Assembly: GCA_035555855.1 (NCBI GenBank)
Contig: DATMGD010000009.1
Location: 1 to 64,000 of the forward strand
Direction of reading: 5' to 3'
Source: Palsa-892 sp035555855
GTDB lineage: Bacteria; Pseudomonadota; Alphaproteobacteria; Rhizobiales; Xanthobacteraceae
DNA length: 64,000 nucleotides
Translations under genes and position numbers: made by a program
Shown: positions 34,399-42,538 of the stretch, one piece after another
How the letters are laid out: each line of letters opens with the position of its first letter
Position numbering within the stretch: position 1 is the first letter of the stretch
The notes under the pieces: model-generated
Databases searched by the model: none
Told to the model about the DNA's origin: nothing
The model's input: the letters and a program-made list of their open reading frames with translations, nothing else

Positions 34399-34874
34399 GC
34401 GTCACCATCGACATCGCCGTCGAAGCGGAGAGTTGGCATCGAATCCTAGGTGCCGAACTGATCGCTCATCGCGCCGCGCAAGCGGCCTTTAGCGATGCCA
34501 AAATCAGCGAGGGCGAAGTCAGCATTCTCCTTACGGACGATGCCAGAATTCACGAGCTGAACCGCACTTATCGAGGCAAGGACAATCCGACCAACGTGCT
34601 CTCCTTTCCGTCGGACGATAAAACCGAAAGCGGCGCGCGCTTTTACGGCGACATTGCACTCGCCTGCGAGACGCTCAATCGCGAAGCCGCGGACGAGGGC
34701 AAGCGGCCGGACGCGCATCTGACGCATCTCGTCGTGCACGGCGTCCTGCATCTTCTCGGTTTCGACCACGAGAACGAGCGCGACGCCGAAGCGATGGAAG
34801 CGCGCGAAACAAAGATCGTAACGAGCCTTGGCTTTGCCGACCCCTATGCGTCGGTCGCCGAGGAGAACGCATGA
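34395..34874 (+). CDS. ybeY: Endoribonuclease/rRNA maturation factor YbeY
   Basis: A 159-residue zinc-dependent YbeY (UPF0054) protein, needed for 16S rRNA 3' end maturation and ribosome quality control. The metal motif HLVVHGVLHLLGFDHENE carries three histidines in the H-G-x-L-H-L-x-G-x-D-H pattern. TYRGKDNPTNVLSFPSD is the second family block. GTG 34395 overlaps the phoH stop (GTGA), so the PhoH and YbeY partners are translationally coupled. The protein is cytoplasmic. Confidence 0.96.
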   Translation: MSVTIDIAVEAESWHRILGAELIAHRAAQAAFSDAKISEGEVSILLTDDARIHELNRTYRGKDNPTNVLSFPSDDKTESGARFYGDIALACETLNREAADEGKRPDAHLTHLVVHGVLHLLGFDHENERDAEAMEARETKIVTSLGFADPYASVAEENA

Positions 34875-34884
34875 AGGAAAGTGC

Positions 34885-35892
34885 ATGAGCCTCCCGGAAC
34901 GCCATAACGCGCCGGACGGCACGGAAGCGCGCAATAGTGAGGGCTGGATCGCACGCCTCAAGACATTGCTCCGGCGCGGTTCCGGCTCGCTCAGAAGCGA
35001 CCTCGAAGAAGTGCTGGAGGAACACCAGCCCGGCGGCCAAACCGAATTCTCGCCGGCCGAGCGCACGATGTTGCAGAATATTCTCAGCCTCAAGGAGCGC
35101 CGGATCGGCGACGTCATGGTGCCGCGCGCCGACATCGTCGCCGTGCAGCAGGACGTCACGCTCGGCAATCTCTTGCGCGAATTCGCAAGCGCAGGCCATT
35201 CGCGCCTCGTCGTCTATAACGACACGCTCGACGATCCGATCGGCATGGTGCACATCCGCGATATCGTCGCGTACCTGACCGAACGCTCCGATGCCGCGCC
35301 CGAGATCAGCCCCGGCGGCGTCAACATGCACGAGCCGCTCTCGTCCGCGAAGATCGTGCGTCATCTTCTTTATGTTCCGGCCTCGATGCCGGCGATCGAT
35401 CTTCTCGTGAAGATGCAGGCGACGCGCACGCATCTTGCGCTGGTCATCGACGAATATGGCGGCACCGACGGCCTCGTCTCGATGGAAGACATCGTCGAGC
35501 AGATCGTCGGCGACATTGAGGACGAGCACGACGAGGAAGCGCCCTCGATCGTCGCGCAGCCCGACGGCAGCTTCATCGCCGACGCCCGCACGAGCCTCGA
35601 AGACGCGCATGCCGCGATCGGCGAGGATTTCACGCCGAGCGAGGCGCTCGAGGAAGAAGTCGACACGCTCGGCGGCCTCGTCTTCGGGCTCGCCGGGCGC
35701 ATTCCGGTGCGCGGCGAAATTCTCAAAGGCCCTTCCGACTTCGAGCTTGAAGTGCTCGACGCCGACCCGCGCCGCGTCAAGCGCATCCGCATCTACCGGC
35801 GGCCGCAGCGCGAGGCCAGGAAGCGCCGCGACGAAACGTCCGCGCCCGCCGCCGCGCCCATATCCGCGCCACCTTCTGATAAAAGCGTCTAG
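34885..35892 (+). CDS. CorC/HlyC-family CBS-domain protein
   Basis: A 335-residue cytoplasmic protein with two CBS domains and a C-terminal CorC/HlyC transporter-associated domain. The first CBS part begins MVPRADIVAVQQDVTLGNLLREFASAGHSRLVVY; the second contains LVIDEYGGTDGLVSMEDIVEQIVGDIEDE, a family hallmark; the terminal domain includes VDTLGGLVFGLAGRIPVRGE. Relatives are linked to magnesium and cobalt handling and to Lnt function, and lnt is the next gene. ATG 34885 is used, with AAGGAAA upstream. There is no transmembrane DUF21 domain, so this is the soluble YbeX/CorC type. Confidence 0.93.
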   Translation: MSLPERHNAPDGTEARNSEGWIARLKTLLRRGSGSLRSDLEEVLEEHQPGGQTEFSPAERTMLQNILSLKERRIGDVMVPRADIVAVQQDVTLGNLLREFASAGHSRLVVYNDTLDDPIGMVHIRDIVAYLTERSDAAPEISPGGVNMHEPLSSAKIVRHLLYVPASMPAIDLLVKMQATRTHLALVIDEYGGTDGLVSMEDIVEQIVGDIEDEHDEEAPSIVAQPDGSFIADARTSLEDAHAAIGEDFTPSEALEEEVDTLGGLVFGLAGRIPVRGEILKGPSDFELEVLDADPRRVKRIRIYRRPQREARKRRDETSAPAAAPISAPPSDKSV

Positions 35893-35916
35893 CTCGAATT
35901 TGAGCTGGTGATTCGG

Positions 35917-37503
35917 ATGAAGCTCGCGGATATCGCCTACCGCATCGTGCTTGCATGGGGCTGGCGGCGCAGACTGATTGCGTTTGCGGCCGGCGCGCTG
36001 TCGGCACTCGCGATGGCGCCGTTCAATCTGTGGCCGGTGCTGTTCGTCACGCTGCCGGTCTTGATTTGGCTTCTCGACGGCGCGGGTGCGGGCCGGACGG
36101 GATTGCGCACGGCGTTCTTCACCGGCTGGTGGTTCGGCTTCGGTTATTTCGTCGCCGGTCTTTACTGGATCGGCATGGCGTTCCTTGTCGATGCCGAGCA
36201 GTTCGCCTGGCTGATGCCGTTCGCGGTGATTGGCCTCCCGATGTTTCTGGCGATTTTCCATGCGCTCGCTGCGCTTGCCGCGCGCGCGATGTGGAGCGCA
36301 TCTCCCGCGCGCATTTTCGCGTTCGCGCTTTCATTTGCCGCTGCCGACTGGCTGCGCGGCCATGTGCTGACCGGATTTCCGTGGAACAGTTTTGGTTACG
36401 CGCTCGGCGATATCGGCGTGTTCTCGCAAGGCGCGGCCTATGTCGGCCTGTGGGGGCTCACGTTGATCGCGCTCGCGATCTTCGCGAGCCCCGCGACATT
36501 GATCGACAGATCGCAGCGCTTCGTGATGCCGGCCGCCGCGCTCTGTACGCTCGCCGCCCTCGGTACGTTCGGTGCCTATCGCCTCTCCAGCATCGAAACG
36601 GCGTTCGTTCCGAACACGCGGCTGCGCATCATGCAGCCGAACCTCACACAGGACGAGCGCTTCCGCACTTCGGCGAAGAACGAGATCATGGATCGCTATA
36701 TCTCGATCAGCGATCGCGCGACGAGCCCCGAGATTCAGGGCGTGAAGGATGTCACGCATCTGTTCTGGCCGGAGTCGGCGTTTCCGTTTTTTCTCGAGCG
36801 CGAAGCCGACATGCTGGCGCGGATCGCGAAGCTGATTTCGCCGGGCGCCTATCTCATCACCGGCGCAGCGCGCTACGACGATCCGAAACCGAACGAGCAA
36901 GTGCGTTACTACAACAGCATCCGCGTCGTCGGGCCCGACGGCGGCTTCGTCGCGACCTACGATAAAGTGCATCTGGTGCCGTTCGGAGAGTATTTACCGT
37001 TCCAGCGTTTTCTCGAGAGCCTTGGCTTGGAACAACTGACGCGCCAGCGCGGCGGTTTTACCGCAGGTGCAAAACTGCGTACGCTGAACATTCCCGGCCT
37101 GCCGCCGGCCGCGCCGCTCATCTGCTACGAGGCGATCTTTCCCGGCGCGGTGATGCCCGAAGGACCGCGTCCGGCATGGATGCTCAATGTCTCGAACGAC
37201 GCGTGGTTCGGAAAAACGCCGGGGCCGTATCAACATCTTGCACAAGCGCGGCTGCGTGCCGTCGAGGAAGGCCTGCCGCTTGTTCGTGCAACGAACAATG
37301 GAATTTCAGCGATCGTTGATTCCGCCGGCAGAATTTTGAAAACGATCCCGCTCGGTGACGATGGCGTTCTCGATTCCGCACTGCCGATGCCTATAGAGCC
37401 TACCTTTTATGCGCGGTATCGCGACGCACCCGCGCTTCTGCTTGCACTGTGCTTCGCGTTTTTCTGCGTTCGCGCTATGCGAAAGCGCGACAAAACGTAT
37501 TGA
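35917..37503 (+). CDS. lnt: Apolipoprotein N-acyltransferase
   Basis: A 528-residue inner-membrane enzyme that adds the third acyl chain to the N-terminal cysteine of lipoproteins. About six helices in the first 210 residues precede a periplasmic nitrilase-fold domain. The catalytic triad is visible: Glu286 in FWPESAFPF, Lys350 in TYDKVHLVPFGEYLPF and Cys403 in ICYEAIFPG. A final helix ALLLALCFAFFCV near 505-520 ends the protein. ATG 35917 is preferred; GTG 35908 adds three residues. It is the last gene of the miaB-to-lnt series; 130 bases follow before the XRE regulator. Confidence 0.96.
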   Translation: MKLADIAYRIVLAWGWRRRLIAFAAGALSALAMAPFNLWPVLFVTLPVLIWLLDGAGAGRTGLRTAFFTGWWFGFGYFVAGLYWIGMAFLVDAEQFAWLMPFAVIGLPMFLAIFHALAALAARAMWSASPARIFAFALSFAAADWLRGHVLTGFPWNSFGYALGDIGVFSQGAAYVGLWGLTLIALAIFASPATLIDRSQRFVMPAAALCTLAALGTFGAYRLSSIETAFVPNTRLRIMQPNLTQDERFRTSAKNEIMDRYISISDRATSPEIQGVKDVTHLFWPESAFPFFLEREADMLARIAKLISPGAYLITGAARYDDPKPNEQVRYYNSIRVVGPDGGFVATYDKVHLVPFGEYLPFQRFLESLGLEQLTRQRGGFTAGAKLRTLNIPGLPPAAPLICYEAIFPGAVMPEGPRPAWMLNVSNDAWFGKTPGPYQHLAQARLRAVEEGLPLVRATNNGISAIVDSAGRILKTIPLGDDGVLDSALPMPIEPTFYARYRDAPALLLALCFAFFCVRAMRKRDKTY

Positions 37504-37514
37504 CTTGCGCACGC

Positions 37515-37582
37515 GCTGCAATTCTAAAGGTTGCAGCCAGATGACATCCCCGTCAGACTGAATTGCCCGTCAAACTGAATCG
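37515..37582. promoter_or_regulatory. Dyad plus tandem 17-bp direct repeat upstream of the XRE regulator
   Basis: A 7-bp dyad, GCTGCAA (37515-37521) facing TTGCAGC (37531-37537), lies directly after lnt. It is followed by two abutting 17-base repeats, CCCGTCAGACTGAATTG (37549-37565) and CCCGTCAAACTGAATCG (37566-37582), identical at 15 of 17 positions. The repeats end 51 bases before the regulator's ATG. Position suggests an operator array, possibly for the regulator itself. Confidence 0.5.
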
Positions 37583-37633
37583 TTCGCTTCGTCTCTCATC
37601 GTCGCGAAACACAAGTAGAGGCCGGAGACGAGA

Positions 37634-38050
37634 ATGACGAAAAAAGCTCCGAACCCGATCGACAAGCATGTCGGTTCGCGTGTGCGCATGCGCCGCATGA
37701 TGATCGGCATGTCGCAGGAGAAACTCGGCGAAAAACTCGGCATCACCTTTCAGCAGATTCAGAAATACGAAAAGGGAACCAATCGCGTCGGCGCGAGCCG
37801 ACTGCAACAGATCGCGACGGCGCTTTCGGTCCCGCCGTCGTTCTTCTTCGAAGGCGCGCCGGTTCCTGACGCCGCCGAAGGCGGCAGCGGTTTTTCCGAA
37901 CCGTCCTCACCTGCTTATGTTTCGGACTTTCTCGCGACCTCGGACGGGCTCGCGCTCACCAAGGCCTTCATGAAAATCAAGGATCCGAAGGTGCGGCGGC
38001 GGATCGTCGATCTCGTCGAATCCATGGTCGCCGAAGATCACGAAAGCTAA
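37634..38050 (+). CDS. XRE-family transcriptional regulator (PraR-like)
   Basis: A 138-residue DNA-binding protein. The Cro/C1 helix-turn-helix occupies residues 13-66: MSQEKLGEKLGITFQQIQKY is the recognition unit, followed by EKGTNRVGASRLQQIATAL. The C-terminal half ends in the conserved alphaproteobacterial segment TKAFMKIKDPKVRRRIVDLV. This form is widely retained in Rhizobiales beside metK, and the best-known relative is PraR of rhizobia, a regulator of surface and symbiotic traits; the assignment is by resemblance. The upstream gap carries a tandem repeat that could be its own operator. Confidence 0.88.
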   Translation: MTKKAPNPIDKHVGSRVRMRRMMIGMSQEKLGEKLGITFQQIQKYEKGTNRVGASRLQQIATALSVPPSFFFEGAPVPDAAEGGSGFSEPSSPAYVSDFLATSDGLALTKAFMKIKDPKVRRRIVDLVESMVAEDHES

Positions 38051-38126
38051 GGCGTGCGCTAGTTCGCCGCCGGCCGGGCCTTTAAACTCAATAATCGCCG
38101 TAAACCCGCTGATCGCTGTGAATTAC

Positions 38127-38146
38127 CGCCGCGCTTGACCGCGGCG
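38127..38146 (+). promoter_or_regulatory. Perfect 7-bp hairpin in the metK leader
   Basis: CGCCGCG (38127-38133) and CGCGGCG (38140-38146) pair around CTTGAC in the 186-base gap before metK. No T run follows. The gap did not match the SAM-II or SAM/SAH riboswitch patterns I know. It may end the XRE transcript or shape the metK leader. Confidence 0.35.
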
Positions 38147-38236
38147 TGTAGAACTTGCGAGAAGGTGCGCGTTTGTCGCGGGCGCCTTGCGTCAGCTTTT
38201 CGCCCAAGCTTTTCGATTTCTCAGGGAGTATCTCCG

Positions 38237-39433
38237 GTGGCCCGTAAGAACTATCTCTTCACCAGCGAATCCGTTTCCGAAGGTCATCCGGATAAAGTGT
38301 GCGATCGGATCTCCGACGAGATCGTCGATCTGTTTTTCCGCGAAGGACCGAAGCAGGGTCTCGACCCGTGGCAGATCCGCGCCGCCTGCGAGACGCTCGC
38401 GACGACGAATAAAGTGGTGATCGCCGGCGAAACGCGCGGGCCGAAGATTCCGGCCGAGCAGCTCGAGCAGGTCATCCGCGGCGCCATCAAGGACATCGGT
38501 TACGAGCAGGACGGCTTCCACTGGAAGACCGTCGACATCCAGATTCTTTTGCACGAACAGTCCGCCGACATCGCGCAGGGCGTCGATGCGCAGCAGCCGA
38601 CCAACCGCGAAGAAGGCGCGGGTGATCAAGGCATCATGTTCGGCTACGCGACGAACGAGACGCCCGAGCTGATGCCGGCGCCGCTCCACTACGCGCACAA
38701 GATTCTCCGCCTGATCGCCGAAGCACGCCATAAAGGCACCGAGAAAGTGCTCGGCCCCGACTCCAAGAGCCAGGTCACCGTGCAGTACGAAAACGGCAAG
38801 CCGATCGGCGCCCGCGAAATCGTCGTTTCGCACCAGCATCTCGTCGCGGACATGACGTCCAATCAGGTGCGCGAGCGCGTCGAGCCGTATGTGCACCAGG
38901 CGCTGCCGCAGGGCTGGATCACCGACAAGACGATCTGGCACATCAACCCGACCGGCAAGTTCTATATCGGCGGACCGGACGGCGACACCGGCCTCACCGG
39001 CCGCAAGATCATCGTCGACACTTACGGCGGCGCGGCCCCGCACGGCGGCGGCGCGTTCTCCGGCAAGGATTCGACCAAGGTCGACCGCTCGGCCGCTTAC
39101 GCCGCGCGTTATCTTGCCAAGAACATCGTCGCCGCGGGCCTTGCCGACAAGTGCACGCTGCAGCTGGCCTATGCCATTGGCGTTGCGCGTCCGCTGTCGA
39201 TCTATGTCGACACGCACGACACCGGCAAGGTTGCCGAAGAGAAGCTGGAAAAGGCTGTCGCGGAATCGATGGATCTCACGCCGCGCGGCATCCGCAAGCA
39301 TCTCGATCTCAACAAGCCGATCTATGCGCGCACTTCCGCCTACGGCCATTTCGGCCGCGAGCCGGAAGCCGACGGTGGCTTCTCGTGGGAAAAGACGGAT
39401 CTCACGGACAAGCTCAAGTCCGCGGTGAAGTAA
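38237..39433 (+). CDS. metK: S-adenosylmethionine synthase
   Basis: A 398-residue methionine adenosyltransferase that makes S-adenosylmethionine from methionine and ATP. Seen: TSESVSEGHPDKVCDRISDEIVD at the N-terminus, GAGDQGIMFGYATNE for ATP binding, and GGGAFSGKDSTKVDRSAAYAARY. The start is GTG 38237, with AGGGAG at the proper distance; an upstream in-frame ATG at 38135 would add a non-conserved stretch. SAM made here serves the adjacent methyltransferase TrmB and the radical SAM enzyme MiaB. The enzyme is cytoplasmic and normally tetrameric. Confidence 0.97.
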   Translation: MARKNYLFTSESVSEGHPDKVCDRISDEIVDLFFREGPKQGLDPWQIRAACETLATTNKVVIAGETRGPKIPAEQLEQVIRGAIKDIGYEQDGFHWKTVDIQILLHEQSADIAQGVDAQQPTNREEGAGDQGIMFGYATNETPELMPAPLHYAHKILRLIAEARHKGTEKVLGPDSKSQVTVQYENGKPIGAREIVVSHQHLVADMTSNQVRERVEPYVHQALPQGWITDKTIWHINPTGKFYIGGPDGDTGLTGRKIIVDTYGGAAPHGGGAFSGKDSTKVDRSAAYAARYLAKNIVAAGLADKCTLQLAYAIGVARPLSIYVDTHDTGKVAEEKLEKAVAESMDLTPRGIRKHLDLNKPIYARTSAYGHFGREPEADGGFSWEKTDLTDKLKSAVK

Positions 39434-39456
39434 CCCCGCCGCGCGGAGGTCCGCGC

Positions 39457-40158
39457 ATGGCCGACGAAATTCCCGAACGCAAAACGCGCGGCGCCTTTTA
39501 TGGGCGCCGCATGGGTCACCCGCTCCGCAAGGGGCAGGCTTCGATCATGCGCGATGTGTTGCCGGCGCTTGCGCTCGATCTCACAAAGCCCGCGCCCGCC
39601 GATTTGCGCACTTTATTTCCGCAGGATGTTTCCGCCGTGCGACTCGAGATCGGTTTCGGCGGCGGCGAAAATTTGCTGCATGAGGCGCGGGACAATCCCG
39701 GCATCGGCCATATCGGCTGCGATGTGTACCTGAACGGCGTCGCGCAATTCGTCGCCGCAGTGAACGCGGCAAAGCTTGCGAACATCCGCGTCCATCATGG
39801 CGACGCGCAGCCGTTTCTCGACTGGCTGCCGGAAGCCAGCCTCGCACGTCTCGACATTCTTTATCCCGATCCGTGGCCGAAGCGGCGGCACTGGAAACGG
39901 CGATTCATTTCCGATGAGCGCGTCAAGAAAATCGCCCGCGTGATTGCGCCGGGCGGCAGCTTGCGGTTTGCGACCGACATTCCCCACTACGGCGAGTGGG
40001 CGCTTGTTCGCTTGCTACGGTCGGACTGTTTTGACTGGACGGCGGAGAAAGCCAGCGACTGGCTGGAACCCTGGCCCGGATTTCCCGGCACGCGTTATGA
40101 AGCCAAAGCCAAGCGCGAAGGCCGCAAACCGGCCTATTTCCGCTTCATTCGGCGCTAA
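39457..40158 (+). CDS. trmB: tRNA (guanine-N7-)-methyltransferase
   Basis: A 233-residue SAM-dependent enzyme that makes m7G46 in the tRNA variable loop. The SAM-binding glycine loop is RLEIGFGGGENLLHEA, and the catalytic signature LDILYPDPWPKRRHWKRRF is nearly diagnostic for TrmB. The C-terminal FPGTRYEAKAKREGRKPAYF is typical of the family. ATG 39457 has a strong GGAGG site. It follows metK by 23 bases, so enzyme and cofactor supply are probably co-transcribed. Confidence 0.96.
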   Translation: MADEIPERKTRGAFYGRRMGHPLRKGQASIMRDVLPALALDLTKPAPADLRTLFPQDVSAVRLEIGFGGGENLLHEARDNPGIGHIGCDVYLNGVAQFVAAVNAAKLANIRVHHGDAQPFLDWLPEASLARLDILYPDPWPKRRHWKRRFISDERVKKIARVIAPGGSLRFATDIPHYGEWALVRLLRSDCFDWTAEKASDWLEPWPGFPGTRYEAKAKREGRKPAYFRFIRR

Positions 40159-40186
40159 TCGTTAACCCGCATTAAGCCATCTGGCC

Positions 40187-40214
40187 TTGCGTATCGCTCG
40201 CACCGCGCTATATT
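40187..40214 (+). promoter_or_regulatory. Probable sigma-70 promoter of the rimP-nusA operon
   Basis: TTGCGT (40187-40192) and TATATT (40209-40214) are spaced by 16 bases, preceded by CTATAT as in many alphaproteobacterial promoters. Transcription would start near 40221, giving a leader of about 70 bases before the terminator-like hairpin. Confidence 0.55.
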
Positions 40215-40238
40215 GCGCGCATAACAAACATCTCAGCA

Positions 40239-40292
40239 CGGTCTAAGGACCGGATGGTGAGAGTGGGGCCCGGCCGGGACCCGCTCTTTTTT
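40239..40292 (+). terminator. Two-hairpin leader ending in a T6 terminator, candidate attenuator before rimP
   Basis: CGGTC (40239-40243) pairs with GACCG (40248-40252) around TAAG. A second stem pairs GAGTGGG (40261-40267) with CCCGCTC (40280-40286) and is directly followed by six T (40287-40292). The hairpin-plus-T form is a classic intrinsic terminator. It lies between a good promoter and rimP, so the operon would be controlled by read-through. It also could end trmB transcription. Confidence 0.65.
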
Positions 40293-40312
40293 GTTTGGCA
40301 ATTCGGAAGCGA

Positions 40313-40900
40313 ATGAACGAAGCGAATACGAGCAACAGCCTGCATGAACCGCGCCTCATCGTTGAGCGCGGTATCGACGCGCGGCTTGCCGCGATCGTCG
40401 AACCGGCGCTCGCCGGCATGGGCTATCGGCTGGTGCGCGTTCATGTCTCGGGCCGCGACGGCTGCACCGTGCAGATCATGGCCGAGCGCCCCGACGGCAC
40501 CTTCACCATCGAGGATTGCGAAGCCGCCTCGCGCGCAGTCTCGCCTGCGATCGACGTCGAAGATCCGATCAAGGGCGGCTACCGGCTGGAACTTTCTTCG
40601 CCCGGCATCGATCGCCCGTTGGTGCGGCTTTCCGATTTCGAGCGCGCAAGTGGCGACGAAGCCAAGATCGAGATGAACGCGATGGTCGATGGCCGCAAGC
40701 GCTTTCGGGGCGAGATCACCGGCGTCGATGGCGAATTGGCGCTCATTCGCAATAAGGACAATGCCGACGAAATTTTCCGGCTGCCGATCGCCGAGATGCT
40801 CGAAGCCAAGCTCGTCCTCACCGATGCGCTGATCAAGAAAACCATGAAGCGCGAGAAACAACTCGAACAGACCGCGGCCGAAAGCCGCGCGCAAATCTGA
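40313..40900 (+). CDS. rimP: Ribosome maturation factor RimP
   Basis: A 195-residue RimP, which helps assemble the 30S subunit. The conserved opening is IVEPALAGMGYRLVRVHV, and YRLELSSPGIDRPLVRLSDFER is the family signature. The C-terminal SH3-like part has FRGEITGVDGELALI, followed by a lysine-rich tail. ATG 40313 has GGAAG upstream; a TTG six codons earlier is unlikely. It is the first gene of the rimP-nusA-ylxR-infB-rbfA-truB operon, 15 bases before nusA. Confidence 0.95.
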   Translation: MNEANTSNSLHEPRLIVERGIDARLAAIVEPALAGMGYRLVRVHVSGRDGCTVQIMAERPDGTFTIEDCEAASRAVSPAIDVEDPIKGGYRLELSSPGIDRPLVRLSDFERASGDEAKIEMNAMVDGRKRFRGEITGVDGELALIRNKDNADEIFRLPIAEMLEAKLVLTDALIKKTMKREKQLEQTAAESRAQI

Positions 40901-40915
40901 CCTAGGAGAGAAGTA

Positions 40916-42526
40916 ATGGCCGTCAGTGCAAACCGCCTCGAACTCCTGCAAATCGCCGAAGCGGTCGCCCGCGAGAAATCAATCGACAAGTCGATCGTGC
41001 TCGGCGCGATGCAGGAAGCGATCGCCAAGGCCGCCCGCTCGCGCTACGGCGCGGAAACGGATTTGCACGCCGACATCAACCCGAAGACCGGCGAATTGCA
41101 TCTCTCGCGCCATCTTCTCGTTGTCGACGAAGTCGAGAACCCGGCGAGCCAGATCAGTCTCGAGGACGCCAAGCGCCGCAATCCGGCAGCGCAAGCGGGC
41201 GACACCATCGCCGACACGCTGCCGCCGTTCGACTACGGCCGCATCGCCGCGCAGTCCGCGAAACAAGTCATCGTGCAGAAAGTGCGCGAAGCCGAGCGCG
41301 ATCGCCAGTACAACGACTACAAGGATCGCATCGGCGAAATCGTCAACGGTGTCGTCAAGCGCGTCGAATACGGCAACGTCGTCGTCGATCTCGGCCGCGG
41401 CGAAGCCATCGTGCGGCGCGACGAGATGCTGCCGCGCGAAGCGTTCCGCAACGGCGATCGCGTGCGCGCCTATGTTTACGACGTGCGCCGCGAGCCGCGC
41501 GGCCCGCAGATTTTCCTCTCGCGCACGCATCCGCAGTTCATGGCCAAGCTCTTCGCCCAGGAAGTGCCGGAGATCTATGACGGCATCGTCGAGATCAAGG
41601 CGGTCGCCCGCGATCCGGGCTCGCGCGCCAAGATCGCGGTGATCTCGCGCGATTCCTCGGTCGATCCGGTCGGCGCCTGCGTCGGTATGCGCGGCTCGCG
41701 CGTGCAGGCGGTGGTAAACGAATTGCAGGGTGAGAAGATCGACATTATTCCGTGGTCGATGGACGTCGCGACCTTCGTCGTCAACGCGCTTGCGCCGGCC
41801 GAAGTCGTGAAGGTCGTGCTCGACGAAGTCCGCGAGCGCATCGAGGTCGTCGTGCCGGACGCGCAGCTCTCGCTCGCCATCGGCCGCCGCGGCCAGAACG
41901 TGCGGCTTGCTTCGCAGCTCACCGGCTGGGACATCGACATTCTCACCGAGCAGGAAGAGAGCGAGCGCCGCCAGAAGGAATTCACCGAACGCTCGCGCAC
42001 CTTCATCGAGGCGCTCGATGTCGACGAAATGGTCGCACAGCTCCTCACCGCCGAAGGCTTCGCTTCAGTCGAGGAACTCGCGCTCGTACCGGTCGAGGAA
42101 CTTTCTTCAATCGAAGGCTTCGACGCCGAGACGGCGCAGGAGCTGCAGGATCGCGCCCGGGAATTTCTCGCGCGCCAGGAAGCGGAGCTTGAGAGCCGCC
42201 GCAAGGAACTCGGCGTCGAGGATGCAGTCAAGGACGTGCCGGGTGTCACCGGCAGGATGCTGGTCGCTTTCGGCGAACACGACATCAAGTCGGTCGAGGA
42301 CCTCGCCGGCTGCGCCACCGACGACCTTGTCGGCTGGTCGGAGCGCAAGGACGGCGAGACGGTGCAGCATCCGGGCGCGCTCGACGGCTTCGGCCTCGAG
42401 AAGGCCGAAGTCGAACACCTCATCATGCAGGCGCGCGTGAAGGCCGGCTGGATCGACGAGTCGGCGCTCGCGCAACCCGAACCGGAAGCCGAGGCCGAGA
42501 CGGCCGAAGCGGCCGAGCAGGCGTAA
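40916..42526 (+). CDS. nusA: Transcription termination/antitermination factor NusA
   Basis: A 536-residue RNA polymerase partner that controls pausing, termination and antitermination. Order of domains: an N-terminal polymerase-binding domain (about residues 1-130), an S1 domain (VNGVVKRVEYGNVVVDLGRGEAI, about 140-205), two KH domains (for example SLAIGRRGQNVRLASQLTGWD), and two C-terminal acidic repeats (VEELALVPVEELSSIEGFD and SVEDLAGCATDDLVGW). The extreme C-terminus is strongly acidic. NusA commonly regulates its own operon by termination, which is relevant to the leader at 40239-40292. Next gene is 12 bases away. Confidence 0.97.
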   Translation: MAVSANRLELLQIAEAVAREKSIDKSIVLGAMQEAIAKAARSRYGAETDLHADINPKTGELHLSRHLLVVDEVENPASQISLEDAKRRNPAAQAGDTIADTLPPFDYGRIAAQSAKQVIVQKVREAERDRQYNDYKDRIGEIVNGVVKRVEYGNVVVDLGRGEAIVRRDEMLPREAFRNGDRVRAYVYDVRREPRGPQIFLSRTHPQFMAKLFAQEVPEIYDGIVEIKAVARDPGSRAKIAVISRDSSVDPVGACVGMRGSRVQAVVNELQGEKIDIIPWSMDVATFVVNALAPAEVVKVVLDEVRERIEVVVPDAQLSLAIGRRGQNVRLASQLTGWDIDILTEQEESERRQKEFTERSRTFIEALDVDEMVAQLLTAEGFASVEELALVPVEELSSIEGFDAETAQELQDRAREFLARQEAELESRRKELGVEDAVKDVPGVTGRMLVAFGEHDIKSVEDLAGCATDDLVGWSERKDGETVQHPGALDGFGLEKAEVEHLIMQARVKAGWIDESALAQPEPEAEAETAEAAEQA

Positions 42527-42538
42527 CGGAGATGACCC

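Noticed and set aside
38051..38236. Possible SAM-type riboswitch before metK.
   Set aside because: One GC-rich hairpin is present, but the conserved loop and pseudoknot sequences of the SAM-II and SAM/SAH classes were not found.
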